A stretch of DNA of 64,000 nt from Hormiphora californensis (Eukaryota > Ctenophora > Tentaculata > Cydippida > Pleurobrachiidae): NCBI GenBank assembly GCA_020137815.1, contig CM035356.1, forward strand, positions 4,999,789-5,063,788. The letters are read 5' to 3'. The notes under the pieces were generated by a model. That model was not told the DNA's origin. It worked only from the letters and a program-made list of their open reading frames with translations, and ran no database searches. The translations under genes were made by a program, and so were the position numbers. Each line of letters opens with the position of its first letter. The first letter of the stretch is position 1. Positions 21,801 through 41,001 of this stretch are shown piece after piece.

Positions 21801-22340
21801 AAATCCAAATTTTTTTATGACCCTATCTTTAAAAATGTATTTTAAGATCCCAAAAAACTTATTTTCATTCATTTTTCAAGCATTTTTTGTAGCAAAAATA
21901 TAAATTTCGACTTGAGGAGCTCAAATGGATATTTGAGGTTTCCCTTTGGCGGGCCTAAACCCTTAGGGAGAGATTTTCCCTCATCGAAAAAAATTTTTGG
22001 TTACGTACCCTTAACCCTGGAATTTTCCATGGAAAAAAAAAAAAAAAAGAAAAAAGGGGTTTATGAGTATACAAAAACTAGAGGACATACAGGCCAGTAT
22101 AAGGGGACCCCGAAAAAACCTCTAGAGATTTATGGGGGGCCCCCCAAAAAATTTCCCCTTCAGCAGTTATTTTTTTTATTTTTTTGTTTTTTTTTGTTTT
22201 TTTTGAGGGAAAAAGCAGGGAATTTTTGGGTTTTTTTTTTTGGGGGGGAAACCGTCCCAAAAAATAAAAAAAAATTTTTTTTAAAAACAAAAAAAGTTGG
22301 TACCCCCCCACCCCATTTACAGGCCTAGATTATTTATAAA
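18840..22340. other. Homopolymer-rich, low-quality-looking sequence
   Basis: For 3.5 kb the text changes character: dense runs of A, T, C or G (for example twelve Cs at about 18966-18977), CCCGGGG words and no intact ORF of biological appearance. It looks like an unpolished consensus or gap fill rather than ordinary genomic DNA. A related texture returns at 62465-63760 beside the N gap. The open frames here are rich in K, F and G and are judged spurious. Confidence 0.65.
20600..22030. mobile_element. Large fold-back element (about 1.4 kb)
   Basis: Inverted arms are clearest at 21130-21235 and 21420-21525 (GACTATGCTTAAACGATTCA against its reverse complement). They extend outward through matching but error-riddled sequence, including CTCAAAT near 20710 mirrored at about 21928. 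There is a loop of roughly 190 bp and no ORF. Arm mismatches are mostly homopolymer indels. Confidence 0.6.
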
Positions 22341-22602
22341 AAAAAAAAAAATATAAACTTGCTGGTTGGATCAGCTTTAATATTTATTTATTTAGTATAT
22401 AATAGATTATATAAAGGTAAAATGGGTTAGAAAACATCAACAAGTTTAAATTTGAAAAATTTGCGTCTACTTCGTGCCCCGGGTTCTGTACACGTGTAGT
22501 AGTTGTTGGCAGTTCGCCTGAAGAAAGCTATCGACAGTTAGAAGCGTTCGTCTTCCAACTAAGCTGAGAAGAGAGAATAGGATAAAAAAAGGGGGAGGGA
22601 AA

Positions 22603-22613
22603 AGGGGAAAAAG

Positions 22614-22653
<40 letters not shown>

Positions 22654-22670
22654 AGAGAGAGATCAGAGAT
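22603..22670 (+). repeat. (GA)n microsatellite
   Basis: GAGA runs interrupted by single bases. Confidence 0.9.
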
Positions 22671-23350
22671 AGAGGAATGAACCTGAAGTCTACATTGCTT
22701 GCAGTGCAGCTCCATATTATTTTGCAGTATAATCCCAGTTTCATCATGGTTCTGATGCGTGGTTTACACAGTTTTGAAATTTGTAAAATTTTTCTCTCCC
22801 CCTTAATGGCAAGTTTCACACCCCTTTTACTCACAGCCACGCAAAACCTTTTTTGGTTTAAAATATTTCCATTAGTTCCACCCACAAAAGTCAGTACATC
22901 CCAGTGGCACAGGCTTCAAAACCGGATTGGAAGATTTGAACTTCTGTGCCACTGGACACTGAATAGTGTGTTTGTGTGTGTATTGTGAGTTTAGTGTATC
23001 TTCAGAAAGTGCTCGACAGTGTTACCTGAACTAATCAGTATCTCTTCATCGTAAAATGTTATAATGATTTCTAAGTACTTGCTTTGCTATGCTGTAGTTC
23101 AGTTTTACGACATGTTATGATATCATCCAACTTTATAAGCTGTGTGGTTTTAATAGATCACCACCACATAATATGTATATAGTTCATGGTATACCTATAT
23201 CTGCCCCCCCCCCCGGCCCATTCAGTAACAAGTGATTACTGATTATATATTCTCACACTACTACGCTCATCAGACACCTGTGTGTGTGTTGTGTGATACT
23301 CTTTGCAAGTACGGTTTTTGACTTTGCCCACCACTGCTTGTTGTTGAGGT

Positions 23351-23362
23351 CCTCTCTCTCTC

Positions 23363-23440
<78 letters not shown>
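23351..23440 (+). repeat. (TC)n microsatellite
   Basis: Almost uninterrupted CT dinucleotides, about 45 copies. Confidence 0.95.
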
Positions 23441-23443
<3 letters not shown>

Positions 23444-23839
23444 CTCTGTTATTGATCGTTCTTTGATTTTTCTCACTTCTTTTCTCTCATCTCGCACACG
23501 TTCTATCCCATACATTGCTTGTTGTTCTCTCAGTGTTGAATAAGATATTCCAAGATATACAAGATATAACACGATGTATTGTACATCATCCATTACCTCT
23601 CTGTTTTAAATTGTTGTACAATTGTTATAGTGCTGAATGACAACACTTTACATGGACACACTGTTTGGAGGTAAGATAAAACTACAAAATTTTAGTTTTT
23701 TACATTGAAATCTCGAGTAGAAATTTAAAAGAATATATTGTCACCCTCTCTCTCGATTACTACATTGAGCTTGGCAAGCATAATATTACTGATTGAAGTC
23801 CGATCATCAATTCTTCCTCAAGTATGTATGTCGTGTGAG

Positions 23840-23890
23840 GGAAAGAGGGAGAGACAGGGAGAGACAGAGAGAGAGAGACAGAGAGAGAGA

Positions 23891-23989
<99 letters not shown>

Positions 23990-23990
23990 C

Positions 23991-24028
<38 letters not shown>
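23840..24028 (+). repeat. (GA)n microsatellite abutting a stop codon
   Basis: GA dinucleotides with occasional C. On the minus strand this is a (TC)n run beginning six bases after the TGA of the three-finger receptor gene, so it would form the start of its 3' UTR. Confidence 0.95.
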
Positions 24029-24029
<1 letters not shown>

Positions 24030-24031
24030 CT

Positions 24032-24966
24032 TCAAAGCCATGCTCCACTCCTATATGATCTGCCCCTCTTCCACCTCACGCACCAGTAATACCACCCTTC
24101 AGCCTTAGCCCTCACTACCACAGTAATGGCTCCAACAATACAAATAACCAGTGCAGCAATAGGGGTTATCACCAGCAGGTGCCTTGATATACTTTCAATG
24201 AGTTCAAATTTAGGATGCTGGTTAAATGCTCGAAACGGTGTGAAGGTTGGGGGTAGAGTTGGTATTGTGTAGACTTCCATTCCCCATAGTGTATGTGGTG
24301 CGTTGCAGAGATCACCCTTACACTGCCTGCAGTTCCCCTCCTCTATCACATCTTCCTCCTCGTGCTGAGTGAGATTGTTATGTTAACTAGAGAGAGAGAG
24401 AGTTGTGAGTTTGTTATATCAACTAGAGAGAGAGAGTTGTGAGATTGTTATGTTAACTAGAGAGAGAGTTGTGAGATTGTTATATTAACTAGAGAGAGAC
24501 AGTCTCCTATTATTATACCTGGTGGGTAGGTTCGTGATCGTTGCAGTGTCCACACCCATAGAGATAGTCCACATCTCCCCACCACATTACAACACGACGT
24601 GAGTAGCACACCTCTTCGGTGTCATCGTGCATATCATCACACGTCGATACATCTGAAAGTGGGGGGAGGGGGGTTCTATTTGTTGAAAAGTGTATGATAA
24701 TGCTTTAGAGAAGTGAGGACACATGCCTGGGTCACTAAATCAAGCCCGCCGCCCCTTGCCCCTCCCTTTGCATCTACTGAGTGCGGAAAAAAGATTTCGG
24801 AAAAGGTTGAGCCACAAAATCCCCCCTCGCCATAGAGTCGATTTAGCTTACCTAGATCTTTAAGGGTGTGTAAGTCAGTACTTACCGAGATCTTTAAGGG
24901 TGTGTAAGTCAGTACTTACCCAGATCTTTAAGGGTGTGCGAGTCAGTACTCTGTCCTAGAGCACAC
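24032..24966 (-). CDS. Single-pass three-finger (Ly6/uPAR-like) membrane protein, 3' three exons
   Basis: Minus-strand exons 24920-24966, 24519-24652 and 24032-24364 (TGA 24032-24034) join in phase. The joined frame begins CALGQST and continues with STCDDM, EEVCYSRRVV, YGCGHC and the closing CRQCKGDLCN, the cysteine spacing and C-x2-D-x-CN ending typical of Ly6/uPAR and TGF-beta-receptor three-finger ectodomains. After about 40 linker residues comes a hydrophobic span HLLVITPIAALVICIVGAI, then a short basic tail that ends without a kinase domain. It is therefore likely a cell-surface protein with a type I topology. The signal-peptide exon, expected at higher coordinates, was not found. The first exon is followed by three tandem copies of its own donor. 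Confidence 0.7.
24366..24500 (+). repeat. Short tandem repeat in a receptor intron
   Basis: About four units of GTTATGTTAACTAGAGAGAGA plus GTTGTGAGATT. Confidence 0.8.
24846..24926 (-). repeat. Triplicated 5' splice donor, 34-bp unit
   Basis: On the minus strand CCCTTAAAGATCT(G/C/A)G|GTAAG occurs with exon ends at 24920, 24886 and 24852, exactly 34 bp apart. Only the first keeps the frame; using the second adds an in-frame TGA. Confidence 0.85.
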
Positions 24967-25289
24967 CTGGATATTTGGAGGGTTTGAAGCGGCAAATGAA
25001 GGAGAAGAAAGCACTCGAATAACATGGTTCCTTAACTAGAGAGAGAAAGAGAGAATTGAGCAAACATGAACAAGTTTAGTTATGAAAACGAGTGCAAGGT
25101 AACGTGCCACAAAATAGTTGTTGAATTAACGGAAATTATGTTAATTATCACAATATAGCAATACCACAAACTTAACAGAAATTATTTTCAAATACCACAA
25201 ACTTATAAATAGGATGAACATATATAGGACCATTTATCAATGTGTAAAATGCAAATCCTGACGGATTAGACATCTCGCAGTAAGTTTAG

Positions 25290-25448
25290 CTAGCTAAATA
25301 GTATAGGAGCCGGGAACATACATTATGAGCATTTATTACTACTAAGCAGTATAGGAGCGGGGAACATACATTATGAGCATTTATTACTACTAAGCAGTAT
25401 AGGAGCGGGGAACATACATTATGAGCATTTATTACTACTAAGCAGTAG
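25290..25448 (+). repeat. 48-bp minisatellite, three copies
   Basis: AGTATAGGAGCGGGGAACAT followed by ACATTATGAGCATTTATTAC and TACTAAGC, three times. Confidence 0.85.
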
Positions 25449-25449
25449 A

Positions 25450-27700
25450 GGAGGAATTCTCACGTACACGTATGTGTATGTGATCACTAACATACTAATG
25501 AGAGTACTCTAGTAGTAGCTGTACTACACATGTATATACTGATTTGTACTGATGATGTACTGATGTCTGATTACTATAAAACTGAAGCTATCAGTATTTA
25601 TAACAGAAATAATGTATATTCAGAGAGCTATGTGCCAGCACCGATAGAAAATTAAAGCGAAATTACGAAGAAAAGAAACGTTGAGCCGTTTTGTAATTAT
25701 TCCGCCACAAGTTGTGGTCAAGGGAGAGAGAGAGAGGTGGTGGGGCCGGATAAGAGTTTAGAGCTATGTTAAAAGAGTGGAAGTATAAAAAGTGAGCTAT
25801 ATAAAGAAACACATGCTAAAAGTTAGGAACAGATTATTAAAATATTGGCACAACACACATATATTATTACACGAATTACACAACTACACACGTGATCTGC
25901 ACGAATCTGCTGCATTTCCTTCCAATTAGATCTCTGTGAAATCTTTCTTAATGAAATACTGATATATCTGTACCGGACTTGCAGTCCTGGCAACTAACTG
26001 TGGTAATTAGTTTATTAATTAATTGTATCTAATTGTACTAGAAGAATTAATCAATCCACATCGTGGGAACTGGAAATTGCACTGAGATTTACATCTAACT
26101 CTGCTATATAATGAAACTTAAATTACCCTGATATTAAACCTATACTATTAGACTATCAGCTGATTTAATATTTGAACTCATGAAACCAAATATACATTCT
26201 TGTCCATGTTGGGTTGTAGTTTCCAGTGCTCTATACCGTCCCCCCTGCCCTTGACCGTTGTGTTGGGAGCTTAAAATGGACGAGTACGAAATATATGTTG
26301 CTCGGTAAACCATTGTCTGGGATCATCTTTATGTGTCTGGGATCAATTAACCCCCATCCTACATGGGGGGAGGCCGATTGTGTGATGCAAGAGAGTACTG
26401 CAACTATGGGACTTGTGTGATGCAAGAAAGTAGTACTGCAACCATGGGACCCTTTTACGGTAACTAATAATCAGTGCATAATGCTGCAGCTGTTGTGCAA
26501 CTGCTTTATAGTTCTCTCTGCCTGCTGCAGGTAGTGGATTAGTTACTTCCTGTTTCATTGCTACTGCATTGCCCCGTCATATGTTAGTGTGGTGACGTAA
26601 TTTGGGGAAGGGGGTGAAAAATGGGATTAGCGCATTAGCATAATATTGTAGACAACATTCTAGAAGTTCTGATGTGTCGCAGCTCTCTTCTTTTCTATCC
26701 TGCACTCCCTTCCTGTCAGTGCCTTGTGCCTGTAGGCACTGCCACTACACTACTACAGTATATAATGCACCACTGGTGCAGCCAGAGAGAGAGAGAGATT
26801 CGTAGTGCAGTAAGCAAATTATACACATGCTCCCTTTCCCTGCGTGGTGTTTTAGTTGTGTGAGTTATGCTGTGTCATGTTGGAATGAAGGAGGACCATC
26901 CATCAAACAGTGTTTGTAGTACAGGGGAACATCGAACAGTCTCGTATACAGAATCAGGTAGTTCTCTCTTTCTACTCTCTCTTTCTAAACAGTAGACACT
27001 AGACATGATGTTCAGGTATTTGAAGAACTCGAAAGTTCTTGTGTGTGTGTCATGTGCAATATATTGAACGATATGAACATTGGGTGCAGATCCAAGGAGT
27101 TATTCTGTTGAAATATATCATATTTACACGGCCTTGACTTCAAAGAGATATACAAGGTTAAAAACAAACCAGTCTACACTGGAACACTCTCCCTCCACTT
27201 GTCTATTGAACAGTTATACTAAGGTGTTGAACTGTTCTTTTGTGTAATTCCTTGCCGAGTCCATCTTGATATCTTGACAAAAAGGTATTCAGGGTATTAT
27301 CTCCAATGAGCACTTAGCTATGAACTTGTTGGTTGGTTGGTTGGTGATACTAAGCCGACGTTCTACCAAGCTCTTTGAGTGGTGTGACGCTATGAACTTG
27401 TTTGTAGTTTGTACAATTGGGCAATATATATTTTATGCCTGAAGGTACACTACACACATGACGGATACACACACATTACGTGTTAACACCTTTAAACGCT
27501 CAAACTAATCACTGACTGCTACAGCTACTGCATTACAGAGAGAGAGAGAGAGGTGGTACTGACAGATATTCTGAAGTTAAACATTTTACCAAACTTTACG
27601 TTACTGCGGTCTTGTGTGTGGTCAAGCCAACTCATCCGTACCCGCATGAGGCAACTAAAACCCCATCCCAGACACCTCCACCTTACCTCACCCCCTCCCT
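25450..27700. other. No gene recognised
   Basis: AT-rich with short GA runs. It may hold unseen 5' exons of the minus-strand receptor or of the + strand PH-domain gene, but no exon with supporting similarity was found. Confidence 0.4.
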
Positions 27701-27714
27701 CTCATCCCCTAGGT

Positions 27715-28423
27715 GATGAGAGCGAGGGAGGAGGCCCCTCCCTCCCTCCCTCACCCCCTCCCTCCCTCTCTGCAGAGGTGTGTTCGGATCCAGGAGGGGT
27801 GGAGGAGATAGTGGCCCGGTGTGACTGGGAGGACAGCCCCTCCCTCCCTCCCATCCCCTCCCTCTCACCCTCACATCTCCCTCACCCCTCCCTCTCTCTG
27901 CAGAGGTGTGTTCGGATCCAGGAGGGGTGGAGGAGATAGTGGCCCGGTGTGACTGGGAGGACAGCCCCTCCCTCTCACCCTAACCCCTCCCTCCCTCTCA
28001 CCCCTCCCTCCCTCCCTCACCCCTCCCTCCCTCTCTGCAGAGGTGTGTTCGGATCCAGGAGGGGTGGAGGAGATAGTAGCCCGGTGTGACTGTGAGGACA
28101 GCCCCTCCCTCTCACCCTCACCCCCTCCCTCCCTCACCCCCTCCCTCCCTCTCTGCAGAGGTGTGTTCGGATCCAGGAGGGGTGGAGGAGATAGTAGCCC
28201 GATGTGACTGGGAGGACAGCCCCTCCCTCTCACCCTCCCATCCCCTCTCACCCTCACCCCTCCCTCACCCCTCCCTCCCTCTCTGCAGAGGTGTGTTCTG
28301 ATCCAGGAGGGGTGGAGGAGATAGTAGCCCGGTGTGACTGGGAGGACAGCCCCTCCCTCTCACCCCTCCCTCCCATCCCCTCCCTCCCTCCCTCCCTCCC
28401 TCTCACCCCCTCCCTCCCTGCAG
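27715..28423 (+). repeat. Tandem array of intron end plus exon start, six acceptors
   Basis: Units of 118-137 bp each contain a C/T-rich tract, a CTCTCTGCAG acceptor (ends at 27775, 27903, 28040, 28158, 28288 and 28423) and the same exon beginning, AGGTGTGTTCGGATCCAGG, reading EVCSDPGGVEEIVARCDWED. The first five copies run straight back into CCTCCCTC pyrimidine sequence. Only the sixth continues into a full exon with a donor. Confidence 0.85.
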
Positions 28424-36635
<8,212 letters not shown>

Positions 36636-37612
36636 AGAATACAGTAGATTGGATGAAATTGAATACTGTCGAGAAAGGATTTATTAAAATTGTGTTACAG
36701 AGGGGTTGAAGCTGTTTTTGGGGAATTTTTTATTTACTAATACCGGATGATATATATCAGGGATTTATTTACTCCGCGTTTTAAAAGATTAATGTTCAAT
36801 AAACTGGCTTATTAATTTGTTAATTTATCTTCTGTTAACACCCGTACAAAAACACCGTCTTTATTTTGGTATTATCTTGATAAACGTAAAACACCTGTAC
36901 CTACCAGTAAAATAGGGAGAGGAAGGGCTTTTGGGAAGCGTTCAACATGCTAACATTGTGGGAGCCGTATCGCCTGCAGAGAGTGAGATGTAACGCGCGA
37001 CTCGCTAATCTTGTGGCGCGCAATGAAAGCAAGACATCGTAGGCCAAAGTTAAATGCGCGCCCCCCGCTTTTTTGCTCCAGGATCTTGGCATGGGCAAAA
37101 GTTCAAAATTGACATGTGGCATGTTCCCAGTCGGTGACTGGTGAGAATCTCACACGTCACAGTGAGGGTGTGGTTGACATGAAAAGAATTAAAAGGCATA
37201 GTGCAACTGCTCATTGTTCTCCCTATTATATCGAAAAATCGGGTTTTTAAACACTATCTGCCCCTGTTTTGTGCGCGGCGTTGTATTTGCGCGTGCCAAG
37301 TAAATACTCGCGCGCGGCAATAATGGCCTGGATTCTATTTATTCATATCACGCCGCGTTTTTTAGTGCTGGGTGTTGAAACTCGAAAGGGAAGGTTCCGC
37401 CTTTGAAAGGCGGCCTTTCGCTTCACACCCTTACACCACACCGAAGCTGCAGGATGACATTCATTTCAATATACATCAAGTGTGATACCCCTACATAGCG
37501 CCCCATCGGTGATACCAGTTCTGGCCGAATGCCGATCATCACTTCCACAGCTCAGTTCCCGCTTTAGGTAACTGCTGAAGCTCTAAGCCTCTCAGCCTTG
37601 TAGGATATATAC
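36636..37612. other. Gap between genes
   Basis: AT-rich, then CpG-containing GCGCG words at 37000-37330. No exon recognised. Confidence 0.4.
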
Positions 37613-38025
37613 ATAATAATAATAATAATAATAATAACTATGTTTATATTCCGCCCATATCCGACAGGGACAGAGCAGCGGAACTGCTGCTGTCACTGAA
37701 GGATGATCTGAACGGTTAATATACTGGTAAGACCTCGCAAACTTATCCCTAATAGAACAAAAAATAATAAAGAAAAAAATACACCGGCTCACATTACTAT
37801 CGGCTCACATAACTATCGGTGACTGAATACATAACAGACTGAGTTAGAGTCCTGGAACTCTAAAAAATGATATAAAAGTCCGTAGATTGGAAACACAGAA
37901 AAACACTCGTGCTATGAAAAACCCCAATTTATGCTTCACTCTTCTGCTCGCCACGAGCTATAATACAGAAAAACAATTAAAAACGGGTACCAGCCAGAGC
38001 ACATACCTCAGCAAGAAGGAGAGTG

Positions 38026-41001
38026 TTAAGAGGACAGTCCAGTCTCACCAAAAGCCTCAGTGAAAAGACTAGTCTTGAGCTTAGACTTGAAAGATTCCAC
38101 AGACTCAACAGCTCTCAGATCAAGGGGAAGCCTATTCCAGACTTCAGGTAGGTAAACCGACGGGCGTCTTCTTCTCAACTTGGAAGTCGCATTGACACTT
38201 GATAGCTTAGGGTACTTCAGCTTGAGGCCATCAGGCCAAGCATTTCCTCTAGTAGCCCGGATCACATGAAGTCCATCATCAACAGGGACCTGATCTTGCA
38301 GGTAGTCAGGGGCCAATCCATGTACAATCTTGTACGCCATGAGGCATGCTTTGAACGTGACTCGTTGTTCCACAGGAAGAACATGCAACTCTTTCAAGTA
38401 TGGCATGTAGGTGTCTTGGTGACCGTATAGGCCATAAACAAATCTGACACACGAGTTCAAGACTCTCTGAAGGCTGTTGAGAAGCTTATTAGGTAAGCCA
38501 TGGTAAAGGACATTACAATAATCCAATCTTGAAATGATGAGCTGCTTAACAAGGAGTATCTTGGTCGATTTATCCAGACATCGGTTTACCTGCCATAGAT
38601 TCTTCAAAAGCAAACCACATTGTTTCTTAACACTGTTGATTTGTCTCTCCATTGAGAGGTTGCTATCAAGGAACACTCCTAGTGTTTTTCCTGCATTACC
38701 CGTAAAGTCCACTGGGCTTATCTCCACTCCACCAAAGTCCACAGTGGGCTGATACACCATCTTATCCAGGGCACTGTTTTTGCCTAACAGCAGGAATTCA
38801 GTCTTTGCCTCATTGAACTTTAGCCAGTGCTCACTCATCCACTCTTTCACACTTGACAAGCATTCCTCAGTCCTCTCCTTTGCCAGGTTCCAGTTTTCCT
38901 CATCAGTTGGTACAAAGCTGATGTACAATTGCGAGTCATCAGCATAAAGTTTAATCCTCAAGCCATAAGGTTTGACCAAATCTTGCAATTCCTCCACATA
39001 CAGTAAAAACAACACAGGTCCAAGCAGTGAACCCTGCGGAACTCCACAAATCAGAGAGACAATCCTCGAAAGTTCCCCTTCCACGTTTACCCGATAAGTC
39101 CTCATTTGTAGATAGTTGGCGAACCAATCCAAGACAGAACCCCTCACTCCAAACCGTTCTTCAAGAACTTCTAGCAGCTTTCCATGGTCCACTGTGTCAA
39201 AAGCGGCGCTCATATCTAATAGAAAGAGGCCTGCGACCTTTCCTTCATCCATATCCCGAAGGAGATCATCAAACATACCCATCAGTAGGGTTTCACAGCT
39301 ATGATTCACCCTGTAACCTGATTGATGCTTATTTAGTAACTCGTTCTCATTTAGATACGAGTTGAGCTGCTCTAGAACTATCTTTTCCAGAAGTTTGGAG
39401 ACAAAAGATAGGTTGGAGACTGGCCGATAATTGGTCAAAGTGTCTTTATCGCCATAAGGGTTCTTAATCGTGGGAAACACCAAAGCTTGCTGGAGAAGTT
39501 CAGGAACACTGGAACATCCAAGAGATAGGTTAATAAACCTGCACAAGACTGGAGCTAGCTCATGCATACACCCCTTCACTAACCAAGTCGGTATAGGGTC
39601 AAGATCACATGTCTTGTCTGGCATGTCTTTGATTATCCTCTTTAGTTTCTCTGGGGAAACTTCCTCAAATTCCTCAAAACAACAGACGGGTGTCTGATGA
39701 ATAGGGTTCCTCTTGGTCCTCAGATTCTTCTCTCCAATAACAGTAGACCGGATCTTATCAACTTTTCCAACAAAGAAGTCCGCAAAGTCATCCGCTAACC
39801 TCTGCTTATCTGTGGTTTCAGGCATAAAGGTCTCAGTATTACCAAGTAGACGGTTCAGTTTCCTTTGAAGGGCTTTAGGGTCATCTCTGGACTCCTCCAA
39901 GTCTTCCTTGACGTATTTCGTCCTCGCTTCCTTGTCAACACGCCCAAACTGCCTCTTGAGTTCATTGAACTGCTTCTTCGTGACGCTGGTTTTATTGTTC
40001 TCCCAGGCTCGCTCAGCATTCCGCCGCTGACGAAGAACTTGACGCACCTCTGGATTATCTCTCCATGGCCTCAGCTTAGCTCCTCTCTTCTTTCTCCTCT
40101 TCAACGGGACAGTCCTATCCACAAGTTCCTCAAGTTTCCTCATATAAATACACAAGACCTCCTCAGCTGATCCAGATTCCATCGCTTCACTCCAATCCAC
40201 ACTCCTAAAAGCACATCGAAGTATTTCAATATCAACAGCCTTGAAATCTCTGTACATGTCCACTTTTTCACGAGTCTTGTATTCACTTGCAACAGTTTCA
40301 ATACACAGCTCCGCCAATACAAGAAAATGATCAGAGGTCGTTCCGCCAGGAAATACTTCAACTGATTGAACCTTAGAATATCTGTCTTTTTGGCAGAGAA
40401 GCAGATCCAAAGTACCACCACGAACATGAGTAGGTTGTAGTGGGACCCGCTGATCAAATCCAAGAGAGTCAAGTAGTCCAAGCAACTTCTTCGCATAGAA
40501 GTTCTGAGTATCTTGAACCTGGAAGTTAAAGTCCCCCATCAGGATAGGGTTCCCCGTTTTGCAGACCAACTCTGACAAATAATCAGTAAACTCATCCAAG
40601 AACTGGGCTTCCGTAAACCGTGCCTTGCCAGTATACGGAGGTCTATAGATATTGCACAGCCTCGTGACATCTTTTCCTCCTCCAATAAGGGCTTCCTGGA
40701 CTTGAAACGATTTAAACTTGGCTTTTACCGGAGTGTATTTCAACTTGACACCATCCCTGTACAAGATTCCAATTCCACCTCCTGAACGTTCCGCTCTAGG
40801 CGAGGAGAAGATATTCCAACCATAGTCTCTGATCTCCTGAAGTTTAGCTGTGTCACTCTGTTTCAGATAAGTCTCCTGTACCAAGCAGATGTCGCATCCT
40901 TTTTCCTCCAAGTGTGTAATTACACCTGACGTTTTATTCATAATAGAATGGACGTTTAGTGTGCCAATCCTCCAAGACGTTTTCCTCTCAGATCCTCCCA
41001 T
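38026..41001 (-). CDS. LINE ORF2: APE endonuclease and reverse transcriptase
   Basis: 991 residues, uninterrupted. Residues 1-235 form an APE-type endonuclease, with QETYL near 43, GGGIGILYR near 75, YRPP near 119, GDFNF near 156 and the catalytic SDH near 223. The reverse transcriptase follows: NYRPVSNL near 523, GYR-NHSCETLL near 565, LDMSAAFDTVDH near 600, GVPQGSLLGP near 655 and the YADD catalytic box near 686. The C-terminal third carries the conserved HVLPVEQRV and VWNRLP blocks of CR1/L2 relatives. There is no RNase H domain. The start lies inside the 3' end of ORF1 (46-bp overlap in another frame), so translation probably follows ORF1 by re-initiation. Confidence 0.9.
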   Translation of the reverse strand: MGGSERKTSWRIGTLNVHSIMNKTSGVITHLEEKGCDICLVQETYLKQSDTAKLQEIRDYGWNIFSSPRAERSGGGIGILYRDGVKLKYTPVKAKFKSFQVQEALIGGGKDVTRLCNIYRPPYTGKARFTEAQFLDEFTDYLSELVCKTGNPILMGDFNFQVQDTQNFYAKKLLGLLDSLGFDQRVPLQPTHVRGGTLDLLLCQKDRYSKVQSVEVFPGGTTSDHFLVLAELCIETVASEYKTREKVDMYRDFKAVDIEILRCAFRSVDWSEAMESGSAEEVLCIYMRKLEELVDRTVPLKRRKKRGAKLRPWRDNPEVRQVLRQRRNAERAWENNKTSVTKKQFNELKRQFGRVDKEARTKYVKEDLEESRDDPKALQRKLNRLLGNTETFMPETTDKQRLADDFADFFVGKVDKIRSTVIGEKNLRTKRNPIHQTPVCCFEEFEEVSPEKLKRIIKDMPDKTCDLDPIPTWLVKGCMHELAPVLCRFINLSLGCSSVPELLQQALVFPTIKNPYGDKDTLTNYRPVSNLSFVSKLLEKIVLEQLNSYLNENELLNKHQSGYRVNHSCETLLMGMFDDLLRDMDEGKVAGLFLLDMSAAFDTVDHGKLLEVLEERFGVRGSVLDWFANYLQMRTYRVNVEGELSRIVSLICGVPQGSLLGPVLFLLYVEELQDLVKPYGLRIKLYADDSQLYISFVPTDEENWNLAKERTEECLSSVKEWMSEHWLKFNEAKTEFLLLGKNSALDKMVYQPTVDFGGVEISPVDFTGNAGKTLGVFLDSNLSMERQINSVKKQCGLLLKNLWQVNRCLDKSTKILLVKQLIISRLDYCNVLYHGLPNKLLNSLQRVLNSCVRFVYGLYGHQDTYMPYLKELHVLPVEQRVTFKACLMAYKIVHGLAPDYLQDQVPVDDGLHVIRATRGNAWPDGLKLKYPKLSSVNATSKLRRRRPSVYLPEVWNRLPLDLRAVESVESFKSKLKTSLFTEAFGETGLSS

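Noticed and set aside
19018-22328. Several Lys/Phe-rich ORFs of 66-138 residues
   Set aside because: They lie in the homopolymer-rich low-quality block and have no protein-like composition.
23738-24089. Long Arg/Glu and Ser/Leu ORFs (also at 31890-32366, 35816-36355 and 53875-54450)
   Set aside because: They are (GA)n or (TC)n microsatellites translated in different frames.
27553-28257. Pro/Ser/Leu and Arg/Gly ORFs on both strands
   Set aside because: They are read-through of the C/T-rich tandem array; only the last exon copy is supported.
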